Assembly: GCA_030765065.1 (NCBI GenBank)
Contig: CM060978.1
Location: forward strand, 110,231,192 to 110,295,191
Source: Deroplatys truncata
Lineage: Eukaryota; Arthropoda; Insecta; Mantodea; Mantidae
Length of the DNA: 64,000 nucleotides
Reading direction: 5' to 3'
Part shown: one piece after another, positions 11,753-24,780 of the stretch
How the letters are laid out: each line of letters opens with the position of its first letter
How positions within the stretch are numbered: the first letter of the stretch is position 1
Notes under the pieces: model-generated
What the model was told of the DNA's origin: nothing
The model's database searches: none
The model's input: the letters and a program-made list of their open reading frames with translations, nothing else
Translations under genes and position numbers: made by a program

Positions 11753-12099
11753 TCTTCTTCTTCTTTAACGTATTACCCTCCTCTTTGTACGACTTACACC
11801 CCCAAGGCCTTAAAGGCCAATGCCTTGGGTCAGTAGCCTGTCAGGAGCAAGCAAACTCCGATCATAGCATATGATGTATGATCAACGCAATGCCTGGTAT
11901 GGCGGTGAAGAAGAAGGAAATGGAATTAAGAGATGAAGGGGATGATAGGAAAATTCGTGGATCAAATTATCCAACCCAGCATTCGCCTAGCGACCGGAGA
12001 AGACCGGGAAAAACCTTCGGCCAGTTGGTCGGCTTCGGGACTTTGAACCCGGGACTTCCCGAATGCGGGCCACAGACGTTTCCGCCTGAGCGCTCGGTC
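11753..12099 (-). repeat. SINE2 copy with 11-base target duplication
   Basis: A reverse-oriented SINE flanked by CAGGTAAGATT (11742-11752 and 12100-12110). The minus-strand head reads GGACCGAGCGCTCAGGCGG, with a B box near 12042-12052. The 3' end carries GTAAGTCGTACAAAGAGGAG, then GGGTAATACG and (GAA)n. The 84-codon frame across it is not a gene. Confidence 0.9.
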
Positions 12100-12110
12100 C
12101 AGGTAAGATT

Positions 12111-13257
12111 AAATGGTAAAATTCAGCTATAAAATGTGATTGATTATATTCCATGTCTACATAATAAATATATCAATAGTTAGAGGATTTAATATATTTC
12201 ATAGACATACCTGCAGTAAAACAAGGCAAAACACGCAGGTAAGTTAGGTTACCAGCACTGAATGCAGGAAACTCAACTTTCCACCATGATAACATGAACA
12301 GGAAATGGATAAAAAAAATACTATCATCGAAAAATTTTATAAAAACCTCACACGAAACAGTTGAAAAATCGGTGCAATTTCCGTAAAAGGGAAAAAGCCT
12401 TGAGAACACGTCAACTTTAATAGCGTTTGCTCTTTCTTCATAATAAACATTTTCTTCACGTTAATTAGGTTGCTAGAATTGTTTGGGGAGTGGAAACGAA
12501 CACTTTCTGGAGTTCTTGTAACACGAAGTTTTGCATCAATGGTATACTTCCTATACCTTTTGTGTGGGGTAAAGAAAGCAAAAAACAAAGGCGTTTCGTA
12601 TCGTGTTTATGTTCAACAGGCTTCTCATCACTATTCATTTCGTTTGCAGCCCCTAACGCAACAACATTAATATTAAGCACTGTATAAACACCGTTTTAAT
12701 CGATGTGCAGGGTAGGGTTGCAGGACAAAAAGAGAAGGGACAGATGCCATCCGGGTTGCAATTTGACTTCCTCATCCCTGAGAACACGTGCGGAAGTGGT
12801 TCAACAGGTCGCCCCTTGCTTCGCTCCTTTGTATATCTACAGAAACTGTTACTACAAGTTGTAAAGTACTTAAGGACGAGCTGGTCTGGACGGCTCTTAA
12901 GAATAATTTTGCATGCACAGAGTGTATTTTCTCCTTATAGCAACATGTTGAGAAGCAATGACCGGTATGTCCCGATCGTTTCAGCTCTTTATTCTGTACG
13001 TGAGAACCAGTTTCATGCAATTTTTGTGCAGTTCATTGCACACAAAGAGACTCTCATGTAATTCATGTAAGATTCTATGTACTGCTCCACAATTCTCACT
13101 ACGAGACATATTCGGTTACTGCTTTGCTCTCTTGCCCAAAATCTCGTTATCGAGATTTCATATACTTGTATGTTTTGAGGTCTGCTGGATGAAAATAATC
13201 TTGTGTGTTACAATTATACAATGTTTTTCTACCCAGTGTAATTTACTATATATCTAT
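12111..13257. other. Gene-free stretch
   Basis: Several short frames overlap on both strands near 12337-13061, but none shows a known motif, conserved domain or plausible exon structure. It is slightly less AT-rich than its surroundings. Confidence 0.35.
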
Positions 13258-13576
13258 GCCTGTGGCTCGTATTCAGCAGGTCCCAGGTTCAAACCCCCGG
13301 GGCCGACCAATCGAACTGAAGATTTTTTCGCGGTTTCCCTCGGTCGCTAGGCGAATGCTGGGTTGGATAATTAGATCCGCGAATTTTCCTATCATCCTTT
13401 TCATCACTACATTCCATTACCTTCTTCCCGCCATACCAGGCATTGGGCTGATCACCCATCCTGGGAGTTTGCTTGCACATCGACAGACTATTGAGCCAAG
13501 GCATTGGCTTGTAGGTCTTTGGAGGTGTAAGTCCTACAAAGAGGGGAGTAATCAGTTGAAGAAGAAGAAGAAGTGT
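13258..13576 (+). repeat. SINE2, 5'-truncated forward copy
   Basis: The head remnant CGTATTCAGCAGGTCCCAGG is followed by a B-box-like GGTTCAAACCCC, the body TTCCCTCGGTCGCTAGGCGA, and the 3' end TAAGTCCTACAAAGAGGGGA then GTAATCAGTTGAAGAAGAAG. The first 25 bases or so of the tRNA-like head are lost or decayed. The (GAA)n tail is intact, and this is the clearest view of the SINE2 3' end in the window. Confidence 0.85.
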
Positions 13577-13614
13577 AGTAGACTATTCTAAAAATTATTC
13601 GTGAAAAAACTTGA

Positions 13615-13770
13615 TTGCTTTTTCTACCACCTACCTATCCAAAGGTTCGATGTTGAGATCACCGGAGGTGCACCAAACCCAAAAAGCCAAAAAGGCATTT
13701 TAGCAAATGTTCCATGTGTGCCTGTATTTCTCTGTATACGTGTGCATGAACATAGCATAACTCAAATACA
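13615..13770 (-). repeat. Family A tail fragment (A4)
   Basis: A reverse tail: TTTCTACCACCTACCTAT, then a diverged GTTCGATGTTGAGATCACCG, then a short TG-type tract and GCATAACTCAAATACAAAAAG. The copy ends there. Confidence 0.6.
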
Positions 13771-15119
13771 AAAAGCTTTCCTTTATACATATGAATCGTA
13801 TCAAATAATTTTTCTCTTCAATTTTAAACACATTTCTTGCAGTTTTTGTGAAGACAATTTGTATAACATGCTTATAGAGATTAGTTTGCTTATATTACGA
13901 GATATCTAAAAAATAAATAATATATCTTAAAATGTTAATTCTATAGAACATCTTGAAGTATAAACACAATGAAAATAAAAATAAAATATGCTCATAAGTT
14001 AACTAAATGTGCTTCAGGTATAATTAAAGAGCACAGATATGAGCAACATTACGGGTTTTAAAAGAATAACCTTAAAAAAGCTTAATGAAATAAATCAACC
14101 AACTCAAACCTACATTTGTTATCTTGTTTTTCATGACTTAGACTCCTTGTAGTCCTGCATGGGAATTTTTATGCAGTTAGTTTCAAGTTATCTGTACTCA
14201 ATCCAATATGAATACAAAGGATGTAAACAACAGCGGCCGATGGTCAGTGACGGACAAGTAACCATGATCTAGTGAGTGCAGTATGAGAGATGGGGGTGGT
14301 TTGCAACCTGCGACATCACTATGTAAAGTCTAGTAACTGCTCAACTTCATTTCCTTTCGTTCTTAATGCTTAGAAATTCCTATGTCTACTCTTGATATCT
14401 TTCTACAGGACGAGTCTAAAATTTCACGACACCAGGGTAAGCCAAAAAGTCTCGGAATAGTTTATTATTTTGGAAATGGAAGGACATATCACAATTGTTG
14501 TTTAGCCAAAAGGTTAACTTTTGCCAATATATCAGCAATATTGGCGCCATCTTGAAAATAATAAGTCGTTCAAAGGAGTGTCCTGATACTTCTGACTCAC
14601 TTCATAAGAACTCTGACAATCTATGACTTCTTAATATTCGTAATGGATACCGTTATCATTACATTAACATCCAGTTTTCTGGGGGGGAAAAATCTGCTAC
14701 TTCGGCACATAAGATCTTTGCAAACTGCGTTAATCTTTCACTTGATTTAAAAGTTTATCTTAAGATCAGGAAATTGGCTACACTTACATATAGTACTCAT
14801 ATATTATACATTAATAGAGAAACAAGATTTCTTCCAGGTCCATATCCGAGGACTACCAAGGGGTAAAACGTATTTCGATCCCGTGGAATAAACACAATTT
14901 TTGTCATGAACGGGTTAACTCGCCCATTTTATTTTATTGAAAAAAGTTGATTGAGAGCACATGCACTGATGTTGATTGCGTTTCGTTTCTAAGTATAATT
15001 AAAATGGGCGTATTTCAAGAGTCTCAAGAAAGCAGTTACAGAAAAACATAGCAGTAATAGAAAAAACATAAAAATAAAATTTCAATTAAGTCATTATTCA
15101 TGGGAAGAATTTTAAAAAT
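13771..15119. other. Gene-free stretch
   Basis: AT-rich with no supported gene. It contains one possible transposon terminus near 14435. Confidence 0.4.
14435..14480 (+). repeat. Possible mariner-type transposon terminus
   Basis: AGGGTAAGCCAAAAAGTCTC resembles the inverted-repeat end at 38634 (GGGTGAGCCAAAAGACTCC). No partner end or transposase is visible nearby, so it may be a solo terminus or coincidence. Confidence 0.35.
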
Positions 15120-15943
15120 TCTGATGTGTTACTCTCTACTCTTGTACAGACTACTTTCACAAAAACTTATTCTCCATCTACTTAATCGAGATTTAAATTT
15201 GCAGAAACTATCGTATTGCTAATTTTCTTATAGGTGCCAGGGGAATATGGTAGGCTTTAAGCGATAGTCAAATCTTTTAAGAGCTGGTTGCTATGTGGAG
15301 CATTTGCATGTCCAGGAAGGACATTAAAAACGAATAACGAATTCCCATTCGTGAAAAAGTATAAGTATTGGAAAATTCAAACAAATAACAATGAATATCT
15401 CAGAAATGGTTCACTCGACAACAACAAAAAAAGTATATGAAATAAGTTGTATGTTTTAACGAGATCTACATTTTTGTGTAGTAACATTTTGTCTATCCCT
15501 TACGGTTTACTAGTTATGCAAAAGTCATTCAGAATGAAGAGGACTTTTGGGTACATTCCCAGAAAATTCCAGATATACATTTCATTTGGCATGAAAGTAT
15601 CTTAAATATATGATATTTTAATCAAAATTGTTAAGAACCATTGTTTAAAAACTCAAAATTTTCGAAAAATGTTCCATGTAAAGGGCAGTCAGGGGTGGGG
15701 GATTTTCTCGCAAATATTCTGTCGCATCTATGAGAGATACTGAACCTAAATACCAAGTTTGGTATTTATTCGACTTTCGTTTTTGAGTTATGATGTTCAC
15801 AGACACACACAGAACGTTTTCTAAAAATACTTTTTTTTTGGATTCAAGAGACCTCAAAACAAGTATTTCCGGTGAAATCTCGATATCGAATTTTTGGGTA
15901 GAATACAATACTTCTCCTACTTACTATACGTAACAGAGAAAGT
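15120..15943 (+). repeat. Family A repeat, copy A5
   Basis: A nearly complete forward copy from TCTGATGTGTTAC to ACAGAGAAAGT. About ten bases are missing at the head compared with A20. The central blocks (GGTTCACTCGACAACAAC, AGATCTACATTTTTGTGTAG, GAAGAGGACTTTTGG, TTGGTATTTATTCGACTTTC) are in the standard order. The internal CA tract is only about 4 units. The right flank AAAAAC resembles the A-rich flank seen at other insertions. Confidence 0.88.
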
Positions 15944-17443
15944 AAAAACTCTGTGTTAATGGTTGTCTGTTTTTATCTCTCATCAACAAGCCATTCATAC
16001 AAAAGATAATTTTTCTATCTATTCCATGTTAATCGAGACAAACTGGCGGAGTTTATTATACATTTCGTTTAGGTACAAGAGGGAACTGAAAGGCGAAGCG
16101 ATAGTCAGATCTCTCTCATTCACACACACAAACACAAACGGACATATTTCTCAATTGATTTTTTGTTCGGTGGGGGAAGTTAAATATACGACTAACTCAA
16201 ACTATTTGTAATAGCAGTATGAAAGGGAATAACTTTTCTAGGATTTGACTAAATTTTCATAAATTTTATTAGGAATGAAAAAAACTAAAACTGCATGTGT
16301 AGCATTACCTAAATAATTTGAGTGAATGTTTTACTACCATAAATACTTAATTTCGTAGTGCATGTTTGTTTCGATTAGCGTCGATTAACGCGGGCTTTTT
16401 ATTATTTTTTTTCCTCTCTCTTTCTCGTTTGGTCGAGTGTCGAGCGTACGTGGTAGCGGATTTGGGACGCTTCAGAGGTTCAAAGCAGGGGTTGCACAAT
16501 CCCCCTTGTCCTCCTGCCCTCGACCTCATTACTGAACCTAAGTGTTGAGTGTTGAGGGGGTAAGGAGCCCTTTGTAATACCTTTACATGTTTAGGACTTC
16601 AGCAACTTGACAACATACAATTCTGCTATTACCTCGAGAGCTTTGCTGCTGAAGTTTCGTAAAGGGGAGCTTCGCAACATGTACATATTAAATTCATTTA
16701 CACGTTTAGCTTTATTTCTTTGAGTTGTAAAATAATCTAGCGAAGTTATCATTCCACTTTTCGATAAGCTTCTTTTCTCTTCGCCTTCGTATATGAATTA
16801 TTTATCATAATGTTGTCTTAACAACATCTTCTACCCCGAACCTAATTCGCATACCACCAGTGTACCAACCTATATTGTCCTGCCTTGGTTCGTTGTTTCT
16901 AGAACAGGTTTATTACTGATTTTGTCTCTCGATTACATGCTCTACTTTTCTCCATATATATACACTTTAAATGGTTCCAATCGTTTTCCTCGCTTTGTCG
17001 CAACATGTAAGTTTCTGTAGTCCGCAATGCCAGACCATACTGTAACTAAATTGCCCATCTCTCCCTTAGTGTTTCCCTGAAAGCTCTGCAGTAAACATTT
17101 ATTTTTCTGTTAAAAGTCTACCTTACTACCGTTAGGCTCTAACTTTTTGACAACTCATGTCGTTTCTTATGGTGCTCCAAGTATATGAAGCTATCTACTT
17201 GCTACACTACCTCATTTCGATTCGAAAGTGTATCTTCTTTCTTCTGATGCTGATAACCACGGTTTTTATCTTTCTGAGGCTATTACACAATTAATGCAGG
17301 AGGTTAAGGGGAGAGAGATTGAATTAAGAACTTTAGTAAATCAGAGGTGACAAAAATCTTAATGTGGTGAACGAAGCAGCAATAATCGCGAATAATCTAT
17401 AGTTATAAGTATCTTCGCAGCATAGGAAATTGTTGACTTCGAT
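15944..17443. other. Gene-free stretch with a repeat fragment
   Basis: No supported gene. A family A fragment lies at 15990-16150. A GC-richer patch near 16380-16560 contains AGGTTCAAAGC, a weak B-box-like motif, without enough else to call a SINE. Confidence 0.35.
15990..16150 (+). repeat. Family A internally deleted fragment (A6)
   Basis: Head block CTATTCCATGTTAATCGAGACAA runs to GCGATAGTCAGA, then jumps directly to the CA tract and the CGGACATATTTCT block near the tail. About 600 bases of the standard element are deleted between them. Confidence 0.6.
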
Positions 17444-17675
17444 GGTGTCGTCCTCCGTGCTAGCCTCTAGTTTCCAAGGTCGCGGGTTCAAATCCTTCGG
17501 AAGGGGAATAAAGCCGATGGTCCCGTGTCGCAGATTTACGGCATGTAAAAGAATCTCAAGCCTGTTAAAGAGGCCTCTGAGCAAAATTACCGGTCTTTCA
17601 CCCCAATATAGAATGGGACGCTAAAGACCACAGCAGTTAAATAGCGTCCATAAATAAAGCTCAATTTAATTTTAA
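17444..17675 (+). repeat. SINE1 copy
   Basis: The head GTGTCGTCCTCCGTGCTAGC lacks about 15 bases of the A-box region and is followed by a B box in CGCGGGTTCAAATCC. A deletion removes the segment between the B box and the TTCGGAAGGGGAATAAAGCC block. The core GTCGCAGATTTACGGCATG and the 3' end are present. Confidence 0.85.
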
Positions 17676-18164
17676 TTTGTGATCATCTGATGCATAAGAG
17701 AATTGTATTTATTTCCTGTATTCTGGGCAATTACACTTTAAACAAATATAAATAAAATTATAATTATTTCCGATACCTATACGCGATCAAATCATCGCTC
17801 TGTGATTAGTGATAGTTAAAAAATTATCTTGTTATGTAAATATTGCAAACGGATTTCGTTTTACTCGGTTTTCTCTGTTATTCAAAACAATTATTAAATC
17901 GGATTTCATATAAGACATATTTCTGACATACGATTGTCTTTGTAGAAATCTGAGTTCAATTCTTCGTATATTTAACTCAGGATTGCAGTTTGTGGAACAT
18001 ATTTTAATTAATTCCAGCGAATGCTCCGAATCACAAACAAGTGGTCCCGCCGCGCAACGGTGCGCTTATCAGATATATATTTTGATGTACATTTAACCTG
18101 TGGTCTCGATGTTAGAATTCATCCAATGAAAACTTCCTAACAATCTTGAGATCTTATAGATTTA

Positions 18165-18740
18165 CACTGTAGAAAGATGGATTGGATTTAAAGACTAAGT
18201 AGTTGGGCCAGTGCAGCTTATTCCATATTCCCCTAATCTTTGATACAGATTATCCTGGGTGCAGTGCTGCGCAGCAACATTGAGATGCATTTGTTGACGA
18301 ATTGATACAAATCTCTAAAAAATTCTGGCAATACCTCTTGCTCGAAACTCAAGTAATCTCTCACACTTGTAACTGGAAATATGAAGCAATCAACGATTGC
18401 AGACAAATCTTGTCCATACACTCGCACTGTGGCATGGATGTTTCAACACTTGAGTCTTGGTGAACTAACTTCGCTGTAAAGAAAATCAACTGCGGCTCAT
18501 TCATACAACTGAGCAGGACCGATGCACATAAGTCGACGTGTGGCGCAGAATCTGTTGGACACATTGTACTTCCTTGTTGTGGTAAGGATATAGCTGCTGT
18601 TCATACAGAACTGTGAACCACACCCGCGATACCCTGGGTACTAAGACAACGGGGTTCTTTTTAGTTTGATGAAGTAGATTTTCTTCGAAGTGGGGGGTGC
18701 GGCGCCTCCTTGGAGCTTCACAGTTGGCCCCCTTCATGTT
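18165..18740 (-). pseudogene. Mariner-superfamily transposase, decayed
   Basis: Three minus-strand frames join to give the outline of a Tc1/mariner-type transposase. First comes an N-terminal part with VLVPRVSRVWFTVLYEQQLY then PYH (18560-18660), which resembles the helix-turn-helix linker of insect mariner-like proteins. Next is a frame with SVRDYLSFEQEVLPEFFRDL (18280-18380), like the segment before the second catalytic Asp. Last is GISCTGPTT near 18200-18215, where intact relatives carry the PPRSPDL motif, here degraded. The first catalytic region cannot be read, and at least three frameshifts and stops intervene. It is inactive; the name rests on motif order, not alignment. Confidence 0.6.
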
Positions 18741-20650
18741 AGGTTACCTGTTTCCTGCAGCGGTTAATCAAACATGGTAAAATGCTTTGTGATGGTCACG
18801 CGATGTGGGGGGAAAAGAAACGTTCCTGATGAAGGCGACGAGGTTCTCAGTGAGGGTTATAACTACGTCGGAGTACTTGGTAACCATATTCATTTTCAAG
18901 AGATTCCTTCGCCCACATATTGGAGCAATAAGCATATCAACTACTTACGCAAATACAGTGTAATTTTGTTTTACGCACACAGCTATACTTACACAAGCAA
19001 GGCTTACCATTGCTCCAACTTCGTTAGTACTAGCGTTGACTTTGAGGGATTCCTGTTCTAAGCTCCATTTGTCTGTCTGCAAATTGCAAGATGCTTACAA
19101 AGGAATTATAACACATGTATCGTAATATGCGGCATCGAAGTCGCTGTGCCAAGAAGGTACAAGAACAAAGAGAAATCTCTATATGGACATGCATGGATCA
19201 TATTATTGGCTTTGCTGGCAAAGTTGGGATTCATCAGAGGTGGAACATTTAATAACCCTAACAATTGTCATTGGATAGACGAAATCCACATGTTAATCCG
19301 AACGCCCACTAAAATAAAAATAGGTCGGTTAATCGGGAAGAGCATGGCTAAATTGCTTAGGCCCGTCCGTACTAAACAAGGTGCAGTGCATTAGGGTCTT
19401 TTTCCTATATTCAAGCTCAGTAAACTAGGAAGTAATGATGGATAATTCACCTGATCGCATTATACCAGTTCTGGAGGCGAGTAAGAATTCCTGACAAGCT
19501 TTTTTTTCCTTTCTTTTTTGTTCCCTTGTTTATCCAGTTTTATTATCACTGTGTTTTACTGTATTCTTTACCGCGTATTACCGCAATTACACAACACACA
19601 GACTCACGCAAACACCCATACACATGGCGCGACTCAAACCCGCGACCCTCAGTTTGGCGGAGCGCCGAAGCTATACACTCCAGCGACCACGAGGGCCGGC
19701 AAAGTTCATCGGACAGTAAACATGACTAACGAATCTTTCCGAGTATAGTCAAATGGTTTATAAACTATGAATTCCGATCCGAATCTCAGTCCTCTTCAAG
19801 ACGTTCCAGGAATTGACCAGATCATCTCCGTCTTGTTTCGTGCCGCGCTACCTTCCAGGTGGATGTGTCTCCATTTATTTTTGTCCTCTTTAGTCCCGAG
19901 ATTAAATCAGGACAGTTGTATTTCTATTTTGTGCTTAAAAGTTTCTGGGGTTGAAATAAAACAAATTTGCAAAAAATAGAAAACACATTTTTGGGGGTGG
20001 GGGGATCTAAACTCAGATTTAAACAGCTATAACTTTTATCTGTTAACTAATGTGTCATAAACGACCAAAACAACAACGATATTCAAGAGATCACATTTTG
20101 ATTTTATTTTGAGTGGAGAGGAAGATTTTGAATTAACGAGTTCACAATAACGTTCACAACATTGACTAAGATTCTAAGTGTTCAAATCTATTCTAAATAA
20201 TGAGCCCAAGGTTAAAAAATTTAAACCATCATAGTCACATGGTATCACGGATTAGGTTTCAATAAACCTTCCTCCGGCTGCGGTTGGAATTTGTCAGTGC
20301 ACCTGATTCTGGGCTTTCCAGATATGTCTTCCCACACAGTTGTAATTTAATATTTATTGTACATATCTCTCATTGTTCTTTAGACATGGAAAATCCAGTG
20401 ATCATTTCACATCGGTAACTGATCTTAAGAATGTCATTGCCTGAAGTTTGTAGTCGGTTTTTGTCATGCTTCCTTACTATCCTTAGTTCAGATCCACCCG
20501 AGGCATACGCAGATTTATAAATTGGACCAAACTTTTCACAAATAATAAAACGAATGAAAGCATATTACTTATTTGAAGTCTTTCCAATTGAATTCCTGTT
20601 ATTCATTTACATATTTTAATTTCTAATTTCAATCGCCCTATTTACAAAAG
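18741..20650. other. Gene-free stretch
   Basis: No supported gene apart from a tRNA-like SINE fragment near 19590. The 70-95 codon frames at 18774, 19146 and 19767 show no domain or splice context. Confidence 0.35.
19590..19705 (-). repeat. tRNA-derived SINE head, fragment
   Basis: On the minus strand the sequence reads GCCGGCCCTCGTGGTCGCTG, then, after about 33 bases, a B-box-like GGGTTTGAGTCG. Both pol III boxes have roughly tRNA spacing, but no clover-leaf closes and no matching body is seen. Confidence 0.5.
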
Positions 20651-20744
20651 CAAAGCAAAGCAATCTCTGATTACCTTCCCCTTCGTAGAACTTACACCCC
20701 CACGGACTTACAAGCCAATGCCTGTGGTCTGATACCTGTCGGGG
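20651..20744 (-). repeat. SINE2, severely 5'-truncated, with long target duplication
   Basis: Only the last 90 or so bases of SINE2 (minus strand: ACAGGTATCAGACCACAGGC ... GTAAGTTCTACGAAGGGG) were inserted. Flanking direct repeats GCCCTATTTA(G)CAAAG at 20635-20650 and 20745-20760 mark the insertion. The tail is a GCTTT-type repeat rather than (GAA)n. Confidence 0.8.
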
Positions 20745-20760
20745 GCCCTATTTAGCAAAG

Positions 20761-21436
20761 GACAAACATTTTTCTATGTGAATAGGTTTAAAATCCATTA
20801 GATAAAAAGACGTATAATAAGTATGTAACTAATAACGACCCAACGTTTCATAATGGAATGCTTTCTGGCAAATGTTTTATTCAATCTTCTTTTCTATTGC
20901 AACGAAATGAATTCATGTTCGTCATTTCTTTCTTTAGGAAAATGGAATGAGTTATAATGAATTTTCTAGCACACATAAATAACTGATAACTTAGCGAGAA
21001 ACACCTTGAATAATTGTAGGACTGTAAGAACACCCAATAACAACCTGCCCATTGCAATTTCCGCCTTTGAAAAATCCGCAGGTTGAACCTAACCTTTCTT
21101 TCCAAAAGGAGAGCGGTAAGTGGTTCACTTTTAAGGCAACAGCGTTTTCTTTGAAGTTTTCTGTTCAGAGCGTTATGCACAACACATCTTGCACTCAACT
21201 TCGTTGTTTAAGGTCCTTTTGGTGGATTTCGGAACTTGCTTTGTATAGGGTAGGCGAAAAATCCCTTTACATGTTAATAGCATAATACACGTAGACATTG
21301 TTATTACCCCACAATCAGGGGTGATCATTTCAAATGCCATTCGAACTCCTTTCGGTTGATTGTTGTTCAGGTATTGTTGTTTACGAACGCCTTCTGTTAC
21401 TATGCTATTAACATGCAACGGGACTTTTCGCTCACC
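20761..21436. other. No gene seen
   Basis: AT-rich. The 105- and 77-codon frames on opposite strands overlap each other and share no known motif. Confidence 0.35.
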
Positions 21437-22246
21437 TGTATAGTTCATGAAATTCGATACCGAAGTTTCACTAGGAATAAATGTTTTGAGGCAAACAAGC
21501 ATTTTCAAAAAAAGGTCCGCGCATGTGTGTCTGTGAATAGCATAACTCAAAAAGAAATGTCGGATAAATACCAAACTGGGTATTTAAGTTCAGCATCTTC
21601 CAAAGATTCAACAATAAGATTTTTAAGAAAATCCCCTCCACTCCAAACTACCCTTAACATGGAAAAATCTTGTAATATATATTTTTATTGTCTTAAAATG
21701 GCTCTAAAAGTTTGATTAAAATACCTCAATCTCAAGATATTCACATGAAAATAAACTGTACCCCTTAAGTTTTCTAGAAATAGTCTGTGAAGTCTTCATT
21801 ATTTGGAGGGAATTTTGAATAATTTGGAGTAACGGATAAACCATAAGATAGTATAAAAACTTATTACCCAAGAATTTAGATCTTAACACACATGATTCAT
21901 TTCAATACATTTTTTGTGGCATCGGTCAATTCCGAGGTATCCGTTATTATCTATTTCATTTTTTTCAATGCTTTTGTCTTTTTTTAGTGCTGTGGCTATT
22001 CAGGTGTTCTCGCGTTATGATGGAAAGAGCATTTAGCGTCTAGCTTTTAAACATTGACTATGGATTCGGGTTCCTCTATTCTCCTTGTATCTACATATAA
22101 CGAAATATGTAACTAAAATATTTCTGCAAAGGTTTATCTGCATTAACGTAGATGGAAACATAAGCTTTCCTTTGAATAATTTGTCAAAGTTGTATAACCA
22201 TACACGATAATGGATGCGGAAAGTCATGTAAGTGTAGTACATCAGA
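21437..22246 (-). repeat. Family A repeat, copy A7
   Basis: A reverse copy. The tail with AAATTCGATACCGAAGTTTCA starts it, the block TTAAAATGGCTCTAAAAGTTTG follows, and it closes with a decayed reverse head ending AAGTCATGTAAGTGTAGTAC then ATCAGA. The segment at about 21850-22060 is diverged or replaced. Confidence 0.7.
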
Positions 22247-24489
22247 TTTGTTCTTCTGACGCGATTTCTTAACCAGTGCTGTGCTTCAATGGCTTTCGGA
22301 TTAATAGGAAGCAACAAGCAAGGGTGACTGAAAGGATAGGGCTCTCGTGCAGTGACACTAGTTAACTAAAAAAGAGACAGAAATGCATATTATAAAGTAA
22401 ATATTTTTATTTTATATAAGTCGTACATAACAAGAATATATAACAGCAATATTTTGCCGTGAGGAATGTAATAACGGCAGCTAACGAAGAAGTTGCAATG
22501 CAATGTTGCTTTTCCAGGAGTTCGTGCGTGGGTAACAGTGACACGCTTAATACATGTATAGAAGAATTCAGAGCTTCGAGTTCTGGACTAGTGCGCGTCT
22601 CGAGGGTTCCAAATTTGTTCCATGTGGCAGTACGTGCAAGTAGAACTGACAACATTGCGCTATAAATGTGAATATGCTTAACGGGTGGTCTTGCTACATA
22701 CGACGGTGAGCAAAGATGAAACATGACATTATACTGATAACGGGCAAGGAAATTTGGTAAAGAAACCTTTCTAGGCCTAAGTTTAGGATATCCCCAGCGC
22801 CTTTGTCACTTATCAGGGCTGAGGAAAAGCTGGAAAAATTTGTCAGGGAGACGGTTCTAGCGGGGTTTTAAACGCGCACCTTCCGAGTAAGCGCCTTAAC
22901 GACCTCGGTCACCCGTGTCGGTATTACGTTCTACAAAGAGATGGTGCTTTGGTAATTAATGTATTGGTTGATATTTTATATTGTAAAAGTTGGGGCATAA
23001 TCTATTTTATTTAAGATTTTTACAAGTACTTTTCTTTGTTTTTAATACTGTTTAAAAATTAGCAACAAAGTCGTTTCCAATAATGTTGCCTGCACTATCT
23101 TCTAAGGTGGGGCTGGTAGTTAACCTAGAGGATTTAAATACTCAATATTTGCAATTTCTGCAAGCCTCCACAAAAGCGGAAGTGACGAAGTGAACAAAAA
23201 CAGCTACTGTATGTTGTAAATATAATAATTTTATGCATTTATTTGAAAAATTAGAGCTTGTATTATAGAAACAGAACAACTAACGTTGTATCTAATATAC
23301 AGTTTTTGACACCTGGTTAGCACTACCAACCTGTTCATGTCTCAGCTGCCACTGATAACTAGCACTCAACTAACTTAATCCGAGAAAGGCTTAATGGTGA
23401 GTAAATAAGTGCAAGTGAGTGTCATTTGCATGTTATTAACTTCCTCAATATTTACTAAGTGTGTATTTCGTTATTTGTTCTTGAAACCAAACCAAATACA
23501 TCTTAGTTTCGCCTTAGGCAGGACTCTAATGCAGCTCGTAGTTTATTCAGCCATTCTTACAGCAAATAATCTGCTTTGTAACCAGATGAAACGCGTGACT
23601 ATGACAACCGCTGTAGTGTCCCTTTCTAGTTCAAGAATACACCAGGATGGGACAGAAGCTACCGAAATAAACAAGGAGGAGAAAGTTAGATAGTCCACAA
23701 ACTCTGTGCAAGAAGGGTGCATTGAACAGTTAGTCTTTGTCACATAATTATTGTTGTGTGTATCTCAATGACTATAGATTTTCCTACTGCACAGCAATTC
23801 AGCGAAAACTTTCTTTTGGGATTCTCCCATGAATCACTGCCATGCCCCATAAAAGACTGCGCCTATTGTTCGGTTTCCGCTTAAATTATCGCACCTCTGA
23901 AGGAAACGTGTGTAAACTACCGTACAATTTCCATAACATTATTGTTCTTTCTTTATAATTCTCTTTATACTCTGATCCTCACAGTGCCCGTTCCTTTGCC
24001 ACTGACCACGAACTATGAAAAACCGTGAAAAAGGATTCAAAGCCTTTAAGAAAAGGATCTAAGAGGAGAGATCAATTGTATTTCTTAGCATACCACATCT
24101 TTGCAGTTCAAAATAAGATTCATTTAGTATATGTCTTCATTTTTATGTAAAAGAATGATGGATTTTGCAATATTTCTGTAGTTTCAAATGCCTGAGAACA
24201 AACTGAAACCTCCGATTAGTCTTTCTATGTCCAGTAAAATAATTAAAATAATTCAGAATAAATATAATTAAGTGTGGTAGTGAGATAGGTTTATGGCACA
24301 ATAACTAGACAAATGCTAATTAATACTTTTATGATGATTGTTCCGTAATATGTACACACACACAGAAAAATAATTACTTCTAAAAATTGGGAAAATGTTA
24401 ATGGTTTTAGAACATATGTATTTGAAATTGGCACATAGCAAGATCCATCTTGATGTAGTTAAGAAAAATGAGGACCTCCCTGCAAAACG
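22247..24489. other. Gene-free stretch
   Basis: No supported gene. It contains a tRNA-like SINE near 22795-22925. Confidence 0.35.
22795..22925 (-). repeat. tRNA-derived SINE, diverged
   Basis: The minus strand reads CGGGTGACCGAGGTCGTTAA, then GGCGCTTACTCGGAAGGTGC and a B-box-like GCGTTTAAAACC. The head is tRNA-like; the body, AGCTTTTCCTCAGCCCTGAT, does not match SINE1 or SINE2. Confidence 0.55.
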
Positions 24490-24780
24490 AACATAGCAGG
24501 ATGGCTCATGAGGTAACGGAGTCTCGCATTCAGGAGGTCCTGGTTTCAATCCTCAGTGACGGTCAAACTAGTCGAGGGCTTTTAAGTGAGTTTCTGCGAT
24601 GTCAGGATGAATGCCCGATTTGAATTTTAACAAATTTCCACTTTACTGTCCTTTCTGCCATTTCAGCCTTTCCATAGAGCTGTGCTAAAAACTCGGTGTG
24701 ACAGCTGTGAAGACCTTCCCAACTTGACCTCTCGTCGGGGAACGCTGTGCAACTCCAGAATAGCTACACCTTAGGTGAAG
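24490..24780 (+). repeat. tRNA-derived SINE, forward
   Basis: The head GGATGGCTCATGAGGTAACG is followed by GGTTTCAATCCTCAG as a B box. The preceding GCATTCAGGAGGTCC matches the SINE2 head closely. The body (TTTCCACTTTACTGTCC, AACTCGGTGTGACAGCTGTG) differs from short SINE2. No clear target duplication was found. Confidence 0.6.

Noticed and set aside
12705-13061. 118-codon forward frame and 82-codon reverse frame
   Set aside because: Overlapping frames on both strands, no domain, no transposon or host-gene context.
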